DNA of 14,503 nt from an uncultured Elusimicrobia bacterium (GTDB taxonomy: Bacteria; Elusimicrobiota; Elusimicrobia; Elusimicrobiales; Elusimicrobiaceae): assembly GCA_945483375.1 (NCBI GenBank), contig CALYRQ010000003.1, forward strand, positions 1 to 14,503, read 5' to 3'. The translations under genes and the position numbers were made by a program. This document shows positions 1-5,898 of the stretch, in pieces. Position 1 is the first letter of the stretch. Every line of letters starts with the position of its first letter. Below the pieces are notes generated by a model that was not told the origin of the DNA, searched no databases, and saw only the letters and a program-made list of their open reading frames with translations.

Positions 1-23
1 CTGCATAAACGGCAATGCCGGAC

Positions 24-51
24 GCTTTTTATAAACAGGACTAAGGGCGGG
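24..51 (+). repeat. Terminal arm of a dispersed palindromic repeat, partial
   Basis: This 28-base block begins GCTTTTTATAAACAGG and ends GGGCGGG. It matches the reverse complement of 10784-10811 at 25 of 28 positions, and a shorter version stands at 10881-10903. At the 10.8 kb site the two arms face each other as a long palindrome. Here only one arm is visible, so the rest of the copy probably lies to the left of the window. No gene is seen in bases 1-93. Confidence 0.7.
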
Positions 52-93
52 ATAAAATAAGGAAACGGATTTTATGGGGGGAACGCGGAGGGC

Positions 94-131
94 TTGTGTT
101 GTTTTTTTTTTTTTGATACCATGGGGATAAT
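94..131 (+). promoter_or_regulatory. Putative pilin promoter with a 13-T spacer tract
   Basis: A weak -35 (TTGTGT, 94-99) is followed by a 17-base spacer that contains an uninterrupted run of 13 T (102-114). An extended -10, TGATACCAT, follows (114-122). A second possible -10 is GATAAT at 126-131, in which case the T-tract would fall in the -35 position. The same architecture precedes the other pilin gene (4924-4960) with 12 T and a 16-base spacer. A start site near 128-130 would leave about a 28-base leader before the ribosome binding site and ATG. The promoter assignment is inferred from sequence; the T-run and the two-copy conservation are seen directly. Confidence 0.55.
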
Positions 132-156
132 TCCAAGTAAAGGGGGGATATATCCT

Positions 157-759
157 ATGGTAAAGAAAGTTGTTGTTCCAGGCGTGGACCCGGAATCCAG
201 GCCGTTTAATAGAAGTTGTAAACCTTATTTAAATCTGGATTCCCGGTTCACCGTGCGGTGCCCGGGAATGACAAAGCGTGGTTTTACGCTTATTGAGTTG
301 TTAGTGGTTGTTCTTATTATTGGTATTTTGTCCGCGGTTGCACTGCCGCAATATACGTTAGCGGTAGAAAAAACACGGATGGCGGAGGCGTTATCTATTG
401 GAAAAACTTTGGACCAGGCCATGAATGTATGGGTGTTGGAGCAAGGCGGATATCCGGCGGGTAATGTGGAATTTTTAGGAACAGATGCGGATGCAGAGTT
501 GGATATCACTTTACCGCTGGTTCCTGCAACAGCGGATGAAAGTGATTCCAAATACTTCCGTTATGAAGCTTGGTGCGGAGGGTATGGTTCCCAGTACTGT
601 CGTTGGTGGGCTTGGAGATTGGATAAAGGTTATGGTTTATTACATGAAACTATTAACGGGGATGACCATTATGAGTGCTGGTATCGCCAGGCCGGAATAG
701 CGGAAACTATGTGTAATTCTCTGGCGGCCCAAGGCTGGAGAGTGGAAAACGATATATAA
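157..759 (+). CDS. Type IV prepilin-like protein with repeat-extended leader
   Basis: This encodes a 200-residue prepilin, exported and assembled into a type IV pilus or pseudopilus. The prepilin peptidase signature is KRG/FTLIE, with cleavage predicted after Gly42 and mature Glu5 present (Glu47). A hydrophobic helix at about 43-66 (FTLIELLVVVLIIGILSAVA) follows. The C-terminal half holds four Cys; the last pair (EC...MC, 11 residues between) resembles a pilin D-loop and matches a similar pair in the second pilin. I chose ATG 157 because AGGGGGG (141-147) lies 9 bases upstream and this block is conserved before the other pilin. That start gives a 42-residue leader, against 6 in the other pilin, because a palindromic repeat (about 172-273) is read in frame. 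The alternative is ATG 268 (leader MTKRG), but it lies in the repeat's right arm and has no properly spaced ribosome binding site. Which pilus system it serves is unknown. Confidence 0.85.
   Translation: MVKKVVVPGVDPESRPFNRSCKPYLNLDSRFTVRCPGMTKRGFTLIELLVVVLIIGILSAVALPQYTLAVEKTRMAEALSIGKTLDQAMNVWVLEQGGYPAGNVEFLGTDADAELDITLPLVPATADESDSKYFRYEAWCGGYGSQYCRWWAWRLDKGYGLLHETINGDDHYECWYRQAGIAETMCNSLAAQGWRVENDI
172..273. repeat. Palindromic repeat inserted in the prepilin leader
   Basis: The segment has two inverted-repeat pairs. GGAATCCAG (192-200) faces CTGGATTCC (235-243). ATTCCCGG (239-246) faces CCGGGAAT (262-269), with an inner CACCG-tg-CGGTG hairpin (249-260). The ends GTTGTTCC and GGGAATGAC are roughly inverted (6 of 8 positions). 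The element at 4822-4899 has the same GTCATTCC...GGAATGAC style. At 102 bases it would be a whole number of codons (34), which fits the open frame running through it; its exact ends are not certain. The ATTCCC...GGGAAT core recalls the neisserial dRS3 repeat, but with a longer spacer. Confidence 0.6.
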
Positions 760-762
760 TGT

Positions 763-789
763 AAGCCCCGGTTTTTCCGGGGCTTTTTT
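763..789 (+). terminator. Intrinsic terminator of pilin gene 1
   Basis: A perfect 9-bp stem AAGCCCCGG/CCGGGGCTT with a TTTTT loop is followed by a run of T ending at 789. It lies 3 bases after the pilin stop codon. Confidence 0.9.
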
Positions 790-861
790 ATGCCCTTGCA
801 GTGCGCAGACGCGTAAAAATTAGTATCATATATCTATATTGTATTTTGGAGACTCCCAAAC

Positions 862-2505
862 ATGGCAAAAAACGACCTGACAACCAGAAACCTGATGTTA
901 GACAGTTTGAAGCAATATGCTAAAAACCGGATTTCCTTTAACCTCATCCGGGAGCATGACGCCAAGAACGAAATTCCCTTGGACATTTTGAAAGAAATGT
1001 ACGACCACAACGTGCTGGGCGTACATCTTTTGTTAATCCCCGAAGAATACGGGGGCCTCGGCGGGCAAACTACCGAAATTTACCGCGTGTGCGAACAGCT
1101 CGCCCGCATTGACCTGGGCATCGCCACCGGCGTTTTCGCCACCTTCTTGGGAAGCGACCCGATTAACGTGGGTGGCACCCCCGAACAGAAAGCCAAATGG
1201 TTCCAAAAAATCGCGCACGAAAATAAACTCGTAGCCTACGGTGCGACGGAAGCCGACGCCGGCTCCGACCTTGTTTCTTTACGCACCCGCGCCGAACACG
1301 TCATTAAAGACGGCAAAGTGGTGGGCTACAAAATCACCGGCAGCAAAATGTGGATTTCCAACGGCGGCGTGGCCGACATCTACACCGTGCTCGCGTTAGC
1401 CCCCGGCGGCCCGAGCTGGTTCATCGTCGAAAAAGGCACCCCCGGTTTTACGCAGGATGTACACGAAGACAAACACGGTATCCGCCTGTCTAACACCGCG
1501 GGTTTGGCGTTTGACGACGTTTATGTTCCGGCTGAAAATTTAATCGGCCTCAAAGAAGGCCAGGGTTTCCTGCAGGCGCAGGCCGTATTCGGTTACACGC
1601 GTCTTATGGTGGCCGCGTTTGGTTTGGGCGGCGGCGAAGAAGCGGTGGAAACCGCTTTGCAGTATGCCCAGCAGCGTATTCAGGCTGGCGGTCCGCTTGC
1701 CGAAAAACAGGGGTTTATGTTGAAACTTATTACCCCGCATTACGTCCGCTTTGAAGCGGCCCGCGCATATATCGACTGGACGGCCAAACAGTTGGAAGTC
1801 AACAACCACGGCCTCGCCACCGAAGGCGCAATCGCGAAACTTTACGCCACGGAATCGGGCAACAAAGCCGCCGAAGACGCTATTCAGGCGATGGGCGGTT
1901 TCGGCTACACCAAAGAATTCTCCGTGGAAAAAATCAAACGCGACGTAAAAATCACCTGCATTTACGAAGGTACCAGCGAGGTGTTGGAAATGACGATTTT
2001 CCGCGGACGCTGGCAGGAACATTTGAAATCGCGCGGTCAATACTATTTGAACCAAGCCGCCGAGTTTGACGCTATCCACGCGCAGAACCCCAATGTGGGC
2101 GCCGACAGCGTGGCGTTAGGTTTTAGAGCCTTGGCCCGCGTGCTTGACGAATGCCGCGCAAACAAGCTGACCCGCCACCAGTACGTAACCTTTATGCTGG
2201 GCGACCTCATCAGCGAAATGGAAGTGGCGGCCGTATTTACCCGCCAGTGCGCCAACAAAGTGGTAACCGAAGGCAGCCGCTTTGACATTAACTCTCTGTG
2301 CACGATGGCGCGCGTGAATGCCCGCCAGAGCGCGTTCAAAACCGCGTCCGACGGACTGCGCCTTATCTTGGGTACTTGCCCCACGATTAACACCGCCGAG
2401 CTCAGCCAGGGCGTGAACCTGGTGGGTATTGAAGACAAGATGCGCGGCCTTATCGACGATATGGACGTCGTTTCCGCGAAACTCAGAGAAATTTTCAAGA
2501 AATAG
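862..2505 (+). CDS. Acyl-CoA dehydrogenase with C-terminal extension
   Basis: An FAD-dependent acyl-CoA dehydrogenase that interconverts acyl-CoA and 2-enoyl-CoA, probably reducing enoyl-CoA here with the EtfBA encoded next. At 547 residues it is longer than the usual ~380. Residues 1-120 are the helical N-domain. The first family signature is GATEADAGSD at 127-136. An FAD-contact strand KITGSKMWISNGG lies at about 157-169. The second signature, QAMGGFGYT...KIKRD (342-361), fits the family pattern. The catalytic Glu is predicted in YEGT (Glu369), as in short- and medium-chain enzymes. Residues ~390-547 are an extra helical domain of the kind found in long ACADs. AUG 862 has GGAGA (848-852) 9 bases upstream. 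The stop is 9 bases before etfB, and the etfB ribosome binding site overlaps it. The substrate cannot be read from the sequence. No clear promoter was identified in 790-861. Confidence 0.93.
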   Translation: MAKNDLTTRNLMLDSLKQYAKNRISFNLIREHDAKNEIPLDILKEMYDHNVLGVHLLLIPEEYGGLGGQTTEIYRVCEQLARIDLGIATGVFATFLGSDPINVGGTPEQKAKWFQKIAHENKLVAYGATEADAGSDLVSLRTRAEHVIKDGKVVGYKITGSKMWISNGGVADIYTVLALAPGGPSWFIVEKGTPGFTQDVHEDKHGIRLSNTAGLAFDDVYVPAENLIGLKEGQGFLQAQAVFGYTRLMVAAFGLGGGEEAVETALQYAQQRIQAGGPLAEKQGFMLKLITPHYVRFEAARAYIDWTAKQLEVNNHGLATEGAIAKLYATESGNKAAEDAIQAMGGFGYTKEFSVEKIKRDVKITCIYEGTSEVLEMTIFRGRWQEHLKSRGQYYLNQAAEFDAIHAQNPNVGADSVALGFRALARVLDECRANKLTRHQYVTFMLGDLISEMEVAAVFTRQCANKVVTEGSRFDINSLCTMARVNARQSAFKTASDGLRLILGTCPTINTAELSQGVNLVGIEDKMRGLIDDMDVVSAKLREIFKK

Positions 2506-2514
2506 GACCAAAGC

Positions 2515-3303
2515 ATGAATATCATTGTATGTATTAAACAAGTTCCCGATTCCACCCAAGTAAAAGTGGATCCGAAAACCGGTACGCTGGTCCGTGCGGG
2601 CGTGCCCAGCATTTTGAATCCTTACGACCATTTTGCGTTGGAAAGAGCTCTTGACATCAAAGCCAAAACCGGCGCGAAAGTGACGGTTCTTTCCATGGGT
2701 CCCGCGCAGGCCACCGCCGTTTTGCGTCTGGCCCTGGCTTTGGGCGCCGACGAAGGCGTGCTGCTGTCCGACCGCGCGTTTGCCGGTTCCGACACCTGGG
2801 CCACTTCTTACGCGCTCGCTACGGCCGTCAAAAAAATCGGCCAGTACGATTTAATCCTCTGCGGACAAATGGCCATTGACGGCGATACCGCCCAAACCGG
2901 CCCCGGCATTGCATTCCACTTGGGCATTCCGCAGATTACGTTCTGCGAAAGCATTGACGCGAACGGAAATCAGATCGTCGTAAAGAAACTCATCGAAGGC
3001 GGCCACCAAATTTTGGAAGCCGACCTGCCGGTACTCGTTACGATGACCATGCCGCACGACTATGTCGCCAAATATCCGTCCTTTATGGCCGCGCACAAAG
3101 CGCAGGATAAAGTTACGCACACCTGGACGGCCGCCGACATCGGCGCGGACCCGCACAAGCTGGGTTTGGAAGGCTCGCCCACGCGCGTGGACCGCATCTT
3201 CCCGCCGCCGGCCCGCCAGAAAGGCGAAATGTTCTCCGGCTCCGCCGTGGAACTTGCTGACAAGTTTGTCGAAATTTTGAAAAAGGAGAGTGTCATTAAA
3301 TGA
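2515..3303 (+). CDS. etfB: Electron transfer flavoprotein subunit beta
   Basis: The small subunit of the Etf heterodimer, 262 residues, which passes electrons between the acyl-CoA dehydrogenase and the electron donor. The N-terminus MNIIVCIKQVPDSTQVKVDP is typical of EtfB. The nucleotide-binding loop GQMAIDGDTAQTGP (117-130) is the form I associate with bifurcating Etfs such as those of the caffeyl-CoA and butyryl-CoA systems, where a second FAD replaces the AMP of respiratory Etf. That subgroup assignment is from memory and needs an alignment. AGGA overlapping the dehydrogenase stop serves as ribosome binding site. The stop overlaps the etfA start (ATGA, 3300-3303), so the two are probably translationally coupled. 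Confidence 0.95.
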   Translation: MNIIVCIKQVPDSTQVKVDPKTGTLVRAGVPSILNPYDHFALERALDIKAKTGAKVTVLSMGPAQATAVLRLALALGADEGVLLSDRAFAGSDTWATSYALATAVKKIGQYDLILCGQMAIDGDTAQTGPGIAFHLGIPQITFCESIDANGNQIVVKKLIEGGHQILEADLPVLVTMTMPHDYVAKYPSFMAAHKAQDKVTHTWTAADIGADPHKLGLEGSPTRVDRIFPPPARQKGEMFSGSAVELADKFVEILKKESVIK

Positions 3304-4493
3304 TTCAGATTTCTGCTAACTGCGTAGGATGCGGCAAATGCGTATCCACCTGTCCGTTTGGGGCGCTCTCTTTGGTCAACCGCAAAGCGGTTGCCTCCAA
3401 AGCGTGCACGATGTGCGGCGCGTGCGTGAGCGCGTGCCCCGTTAAGGCTTTGTCCTTGCCCGCCACCGGCGCGGCCAAAAAAGACCTGTCCGCCTATAAA
3501 GGCGTATGGGTATTTATCGAAATTTCCGACGACGGCCAGACCCAAAAAGTACGCCCCGTGGGCTTTGAACTTTTGTCCAAAGGCCGCGAACTGGCGGACC
3601 AGCTGGGCGAAGAGCTCTGCGCGGTCGTTATCGGCAACAACATTCAACCGTATTTTGCGGAACTTTCCCAATACGGCACCGATAAAATCTATGCCGTGGA
3701 AAGCCCGGCTTACGCGCGCTACAACACCGCCGCGTATGCCAACGCCATGGTTACTTTGATTAAAAAGTATAACCCCAGCGTGGTGCTGTATCCGTCCACG
3801 TACATCGGCCGCGATTTGTCCCCGCGCATTTCTTCCGAACTGTTCGTGGGCTTAACCGCCGACTGCACGGGCCTTTCCATTAAAGAAGGCAACTTGATTC
3901 AAACCCGCCCCGCGTTCGGCGGCAACATTATGGCCGACATCAAATGTCCGGACTATCGTCCGCAAATGTCTACCGTGCGCCCCAACGTGTTCAAAAAAGT
4001 GGTTACCACGCCCGGCAAAATGGCGCAGATTGTAAATGAGATTATTGCCGTTCCGGCCGAAGCGGCCAAAGTGCGCATTATCAATACGCACATGGATCCG
4101 CCCGCCGCGGGCATGAAGCTGGACGAAGCCGAAGTGGTAATCGCCGGCGGCCGCGGTATGAAAAACCAGGAAGGTTTTAACTTGTTGGAAACCTTGGCCG
4201 GGGAACTCGGCGGTACCGTGGGCGCGTCCCGCGCGGCCATCGACCTCGGACTCAAACCGAAAGAACAGCAAATCGGCCAGAGCGGCGTGACCGTATCCGC
4301 CAAACTGTATGTGGCCTGCGCCATTTCCGGCGCGGTGCAGCACGTGGTGGGTATGGAACACAGCGACGTGATTATTGGCATCAACAAAGACGCAAACGCG
4401 CCGATTTTCAACGTCTGCAAATACGGCTTGGTGGGTGATGCGCATCAGATTTTGCCGCGCATTATTGAGCAAGTCAAGAACGCCAAAAAATAG
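3300..4493 (+). CDS. etfA: Electron transfer flavoprotein alpha with N-terminal 2[4Fe-4S] domain
   Basis: EtfA of 397 residues carrying an added ferredoxin domain. Cys8, 11, 14, 18 and Cys36, 39, 42, 46 form two CxxCxxCxxxC(P) motifs, enough for two [4Fe-4S] clusters. The usual EtfA N-domain starts near residue 65. The FAD-binding C-domain (about 270-397) contains GQSGVTVSAKLYVACAISG and QHVVGMEHSDVIIGIN, close to the EtfA signature apart from Gly where Ala is usual. The same domain layout is known in CarE of the caffeyl-CoA reductase complex (CarCDE) of Acetobacterium woodii, where the extra clusters handle ferredoxin electrons. AGGAG at 3284-3288 lies 11 bases upstream, and the start overlaps the etfB stop. 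A hairpin terminator follows at 4530. Inferred role: NADH- and ferredoxin-linked electron bifurcation. Confidence 0.95.
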   Translation: MIQISANCVGCGKCVSTCPFGALSLVNRKAVASKACTMCGACVSACPVKALSLPATGAAKKDLSAYKGVWVFIEISDDGQTQKVRPVGFELLSKGRELADQLGEELCAVVIGNNIQPYFAELSQYGTDKIYAVESPAYARYNTAAYANAMVTLIKKYNPSVVLYPSTYIGRDLSPRISSELFVGLTADCTGLSIKEGNLIQTRPAFGGNIMADIKCPDYRPQMSTVRPNVFKKVVTTPGKMAQIVNEIIAVPAEAAKVRIINTHMDPPAAGMKLDEAEVVIAGGRGMKNQEGFNLLETLAGELGGTVGASRAAIDLGLKPKEQQIGQSGVTVSAKLYVACAISGAVQHVVGMEHSDVIIGINKDANAPIFNVCKYGLVGDAHQILPRIIEQVKNAKK

Positions 4494-4529
4494 TTTAAGA
4501 ACAACTGGTGTTATCTTTCATAATTCGCA

Positions 4530-4569
4530 GAACGGACGGAAAGTATTTTTCCGTCCGTTCTTGCTTATT
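4530..4569 (+). terminator. Hairpin terminator after etfA (hairpin family copy 1)
   Basis: A perfect 13-bp stem, GAACGGACGGAAA (4530-4542) with TTTCCGTCCGTTC (4548-4560), is followed by TTGCTTATT. The closing GCA before the stem can pair with TGC after it past a bulged T. The flanks resemble those of the hairpins at 4761 and 10528. The T-run is imperfect, so termination strength is uncertain. Confidence 0.75.
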
Positions 4570-4580
4570 AGCATAAACAA

Positions 4581-4741
4581 TTTTCCAAACCCTGTTTATT
4601 TGGCGGTCTCTTGCCCTTGACGTGGCTATAGCCACGCCTATACGGGCAACTAAATCCCGCCAACTAAAAGCGGTTTTGAAAAATCATATAATCTTCTGCA
4701 GTGGTATTCTGTTTTGTACGGCATTTGAATAACGACTGTTG
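4581..4741. repeat. Nested palindromic element, copy A
   Basis: Three nested inverted pairs are seen: TTGGCGG (4600-4606) with CCGCCAA (4657-4663), TTGCCC (4611-4616) with GGGCAA (4644-4649), and a central 16-bp perfect palindrome CGTGGCTATAGCCACG (4621-4636). Downstream, TGAAAAATCA (4677-4686), TGCAGTGGTATTCT (4697-4710) and ACGGCATT (4718-4725) recur at exactly the same spacing in 10674-10722, where 35 of 49 positions are identical without gaps. TTTTCCA (4581-4587) marks the left end in both copies. It may be a structured RNA, a mobile repeat or a transcription-end module. No protein is supported here. Confidence 0.6.
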
Positions 4742-4760
4742 GTAACTGACGTTTTATGCA

Positions 4761-4800
4761 CGACGGATAAGAAAGAGATTTCTTATCCGTCGTTGCTTAT
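4761..4800. terminator. Hairpin, family copy 2
   Basis: A perfect 14-bp stem CGACGGATAAGAAA (4761-4774) with TTTCTTATCCGTCG (4779-4792) and a GAGA loop is followed by TTGCTTATTTT. The preceding CTGTTGGTAACTGACG and GTTTTATGCA resemble the flank of the hairpin at 10528. It follows no gene directly, sitting between the nested element and the pilin-2 promoter. It could therefore end read-through transcription before the pilin gene or belong to the composite element. Confidence 0.6.
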
Positions 4801-4820
4801 TTTAACCACTGCGGGGTTTT

Positions 4821-4900
4821 CGTCATTCCCGAGGTCTGTTAATCGGGAATCTCGCCGTTACGAAACGACAGATTTCTGATTACAGCCTTTGGAAATGACA
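4821..4900. repeat. Small inverted repeat of the ATTCCC/GGGAAT type
   Basis: ATTCCCGA (4825-4832) and TCGGGAAT (4843-4850) form a perfect 8-bp hairpin with a 10-base loop. Outer ends GTCATTCC (4822-4829) and GGAAATGAC (4891-4899) are inverted apart from one extra base. It resembles the repeat read through by pilin gene 1 (172-273), and both sit beside a pilin start region. Confidence 0.55.
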
Positions 4901-4923
4901 ATCGGGTGGCTTTTTGTTGAGCC

Positions 4924-4960
4924 TTGACCCGTTTTTTTTTTTTGATACCATGGAGATAAT
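4924..4960 (+). promoter_or_regulatory. Putative pilin promoter with a 12-T spacer tract
   Basis: A good -35, TTGACC (4924-4929), is followed by a 16-base spacer holding 12 consecutive T (4932-4943), then the extended -10 TGATACCAT (4943-4951). GATAAT (4955-4960) is an alternative -10. From GAT (4944) to the start codon (4988), 45 bases align without gaps to 115-159 upstream of pilin 1, with 37 identical. Confidence 0.6.
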
Positions 4961-4985
4961 TCTTATGAGTAGGGGGATATATCCT

Positions 4986-5462
4986 ATGTATCAAATGCGC
5001 GGATTTACGCTTATAGAGCTGTTGGTGGTCGTATTAATTATTGGTATCTTGTCGGCGGTGGCGTTGCCGCAGTATCAAAAAGCAGTAGTCAAATCACGTT
5101 ATATGCAGCTGATGACGGCGGGTGACGCCATACAGCGCGCGGAAGAAGCGTATTATTTAGCCAACGGCGTGTATACCAACGATTTAAGCGCCTTGGATAT
5201 AGAATATCCAAACCCGGAAAATTTTACTTTATCCCCTGACGTCCGTGCGGACGGTCATGCGGCCATTAATGCCATATCTTCCAAATGGAATATCGGGCAT
5301 ATCGTTTATTTTGACAATAACCAACCGAGCGGCGGACGCAGAGAGTGCCGGGTTTATAATGATGACCCTGTTTTACACCAGATGTGCCAGGGCCTGACCA
5401 ATTCATCTGTTCCCGCCGGTGGGTGCGGCAGTAGCGAGTGTACATCCTATGTTTTTCGGTGA
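4986..5462 (+). CDS. Type IV prepilin-like protein
   Basis: A 158-residue prepilin with a short leader, MYQMRG, cleaved before FTLIELLVVVLIIGILSAVA; mature Glu5 is Glu11. The segment LPQYQKAVVKSRYMQLMTAG continues the N-terminal helix in classical pilin fashion. Four Cys lie in the C-terminal region, including EC...QMC with 12 residues between (a D-loop-like pair) and a CGSSEC pair near the end. The start is set by AGGGGG (4971-4976) 9 bases upstream; ATG 4995 inside the leader is a less likely alternative. The N-terminal 25 mature residues are nearly the same as in pilin 1, while the rest is different, as in multigene pilin families. No pilus assembly genes are in the window, so whether it is a major pilin, a minor pilin or a pseudopilin is open. 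Confidence 0.9.
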   Translation: MYQMRGFTLIELLVVVLIIGILSAVALPQYQKAVVKSRYMQLMTAGDAIQRAEEAYYLANGVYTNDLSALDIEYPNPENFTLSPDVRADGHAAINAISSKWNIGHIVYFDNNQPSGGRRECRVYNDDPVLHQMCQGLTNSSVPAGGCGSSECTSYVFR

Positions 5463-5480
5463 TTCGAATGGTTGAGTGCA

Positions 5481-5508
5481 AAAAACCGCTCCTTTCGGGG
5501 CGGTTTTT
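5481..5508. terminator. Bidirectional terminator between convergent genes
   Basis: Stem AAAAACCGCTCC (5481-5492) pairs with GGGGCGGTTTTT (5497-5508) through a TTTC loop, with one G-T wobble. T-runs occur on both strands. It serves pilin 2 on the plus strand and the small minus-strand ORF, whose stop codon ends exactly at the stem. Confidence 0.85.
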
Positions 5509-5770
5509 ACATATACACAGCGTATGAAATTTTGCCTGGCGTAGGCGGCGGGGGAATGCCCAGCGCGCGCTTGCGCGCCTCTTCTTTGCGGCGGCCGCGC
5601 ATCAGGCGTAAGGATTCCAACGCCACCCAGGCGGCTTCTTCGTCCGAAAGCGCCACGGTGGTTTCGCTTAATTCGGACGGCCGCGGGAACGTTTCCCAGG
5701 GGCGTTTTTCTCCGTGGGGAGATAAGGCGCGTTTCATGCGTTGAGTAAGACGGATAAAATGTTTTGTCAT
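5507..5770 (-). CDS. Small hypothetical charged protein
   Basis: A predicted 87-residue protein that I do not recognise. It is basic at both ends with an acidic-helical middle (LSETTVALSDEEAAWVALES) and a Lys/Arg-rich stretch (RLMRGRRKEEARKR), ending in a Pro-rich tail (GIPPPPTPG). No signal peptide, membrane segment or Cys is present. Support for it being real: it runs into the shared bidirectional terminator, its composition is protein-like, and it fills a gap otherwise without a gene. Against: no ribosome binding site is visible before ATG 5770. TATCCT lies about 7 bases upstream, which would suit a leaderless transcript, and Met12 (5737) is an alternative start. Confidence 0.5.
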   Translation of the reverse strand: MTKHFIRLTQRMKRALSPHGEKRPWETFPRPSELSETTVALSDEEAAWVALESLRLMRGRRKEEARKRALGIPPPPTPGKISYAVYM

Positions 5771-5805
5771 GTCTATAGGATAAGGCTTTTTGAGGTGTAC
5801 GGCCA

Positions 5806-5819
5806 GGGCCCTAGGGCCC
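5806..5819. repeat. Perfect 14-bp GC palindrome
   Basis: GGGCCCTAGGGCCC is a perfect palindrome lying between the divergent small ORF and the histidine kinase gene. It could be a regulator-binding site; there is no further evidence. Confidence 0.4.
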
Positions 5820-5833
5820 GGTCGTATGCGGAA

Positions 5834-5861
5834 AAAAGGCCTAGCCTTTGCTGGGCCTTTT
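5834..5861. terminator. Hairpin terminator-like element between divergent genes
   Basis: AAAAGGCCTAGC (5834-5845) pairs with GCTGGGCCTTTT (5850-5861) through a CTTT loop, with one G-T wobble. The minus strand reads into six T, so it would act best against leftward transcription, and moderately against rightward. It lies just upstream of the kinase promoter and may insulate the two divergent units. Confidence 0.6.
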
Positions 5862-5898
5862 GGCCCGGAGGATTTTTTGCTGCGCGCTCTTTCCGAAT

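Noticed and set aside
94..156. Upstream start codons extending pilin 1 to position 94 (and pilin 2 to 4914).
   Set aside because: The extensions run through the poly-T promoter tract and lack ribosome binding sites; the conserved AGGGGG plus ATG block sets the starts at 157 and 4986.
790..861. A redox-regulator (Rex-type) operator before the acyl-CoA dehydrogenase gene.
   Set aside because: The AT-rich stretch has no convincing TTGTGA...TCACAA-like palindrome.
3060..4472. Long minus-strand open frames opposite etfB/etfA (also opposite the dehydrogenase).
   Set aside because: They are antisense to clearly recognised genes and have His/Gly/Ala-rich shadow compositions.
4494..4985. CRISPR array or tRNA gene in the repeat-rich intergenic region.
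   Set aside because: The repeats are few, inverted and unevenly spaced, and no cloverleaf or TTCRA-type T-loop context was found.
5472..5744. Plus-strand open frame opposite the small minus-strand gene.
   Set aside because: It begins inside the pilin-2 terminator and is Ser/Arg-rich without domain character; the minus-strand frame is the more plausible of the two.
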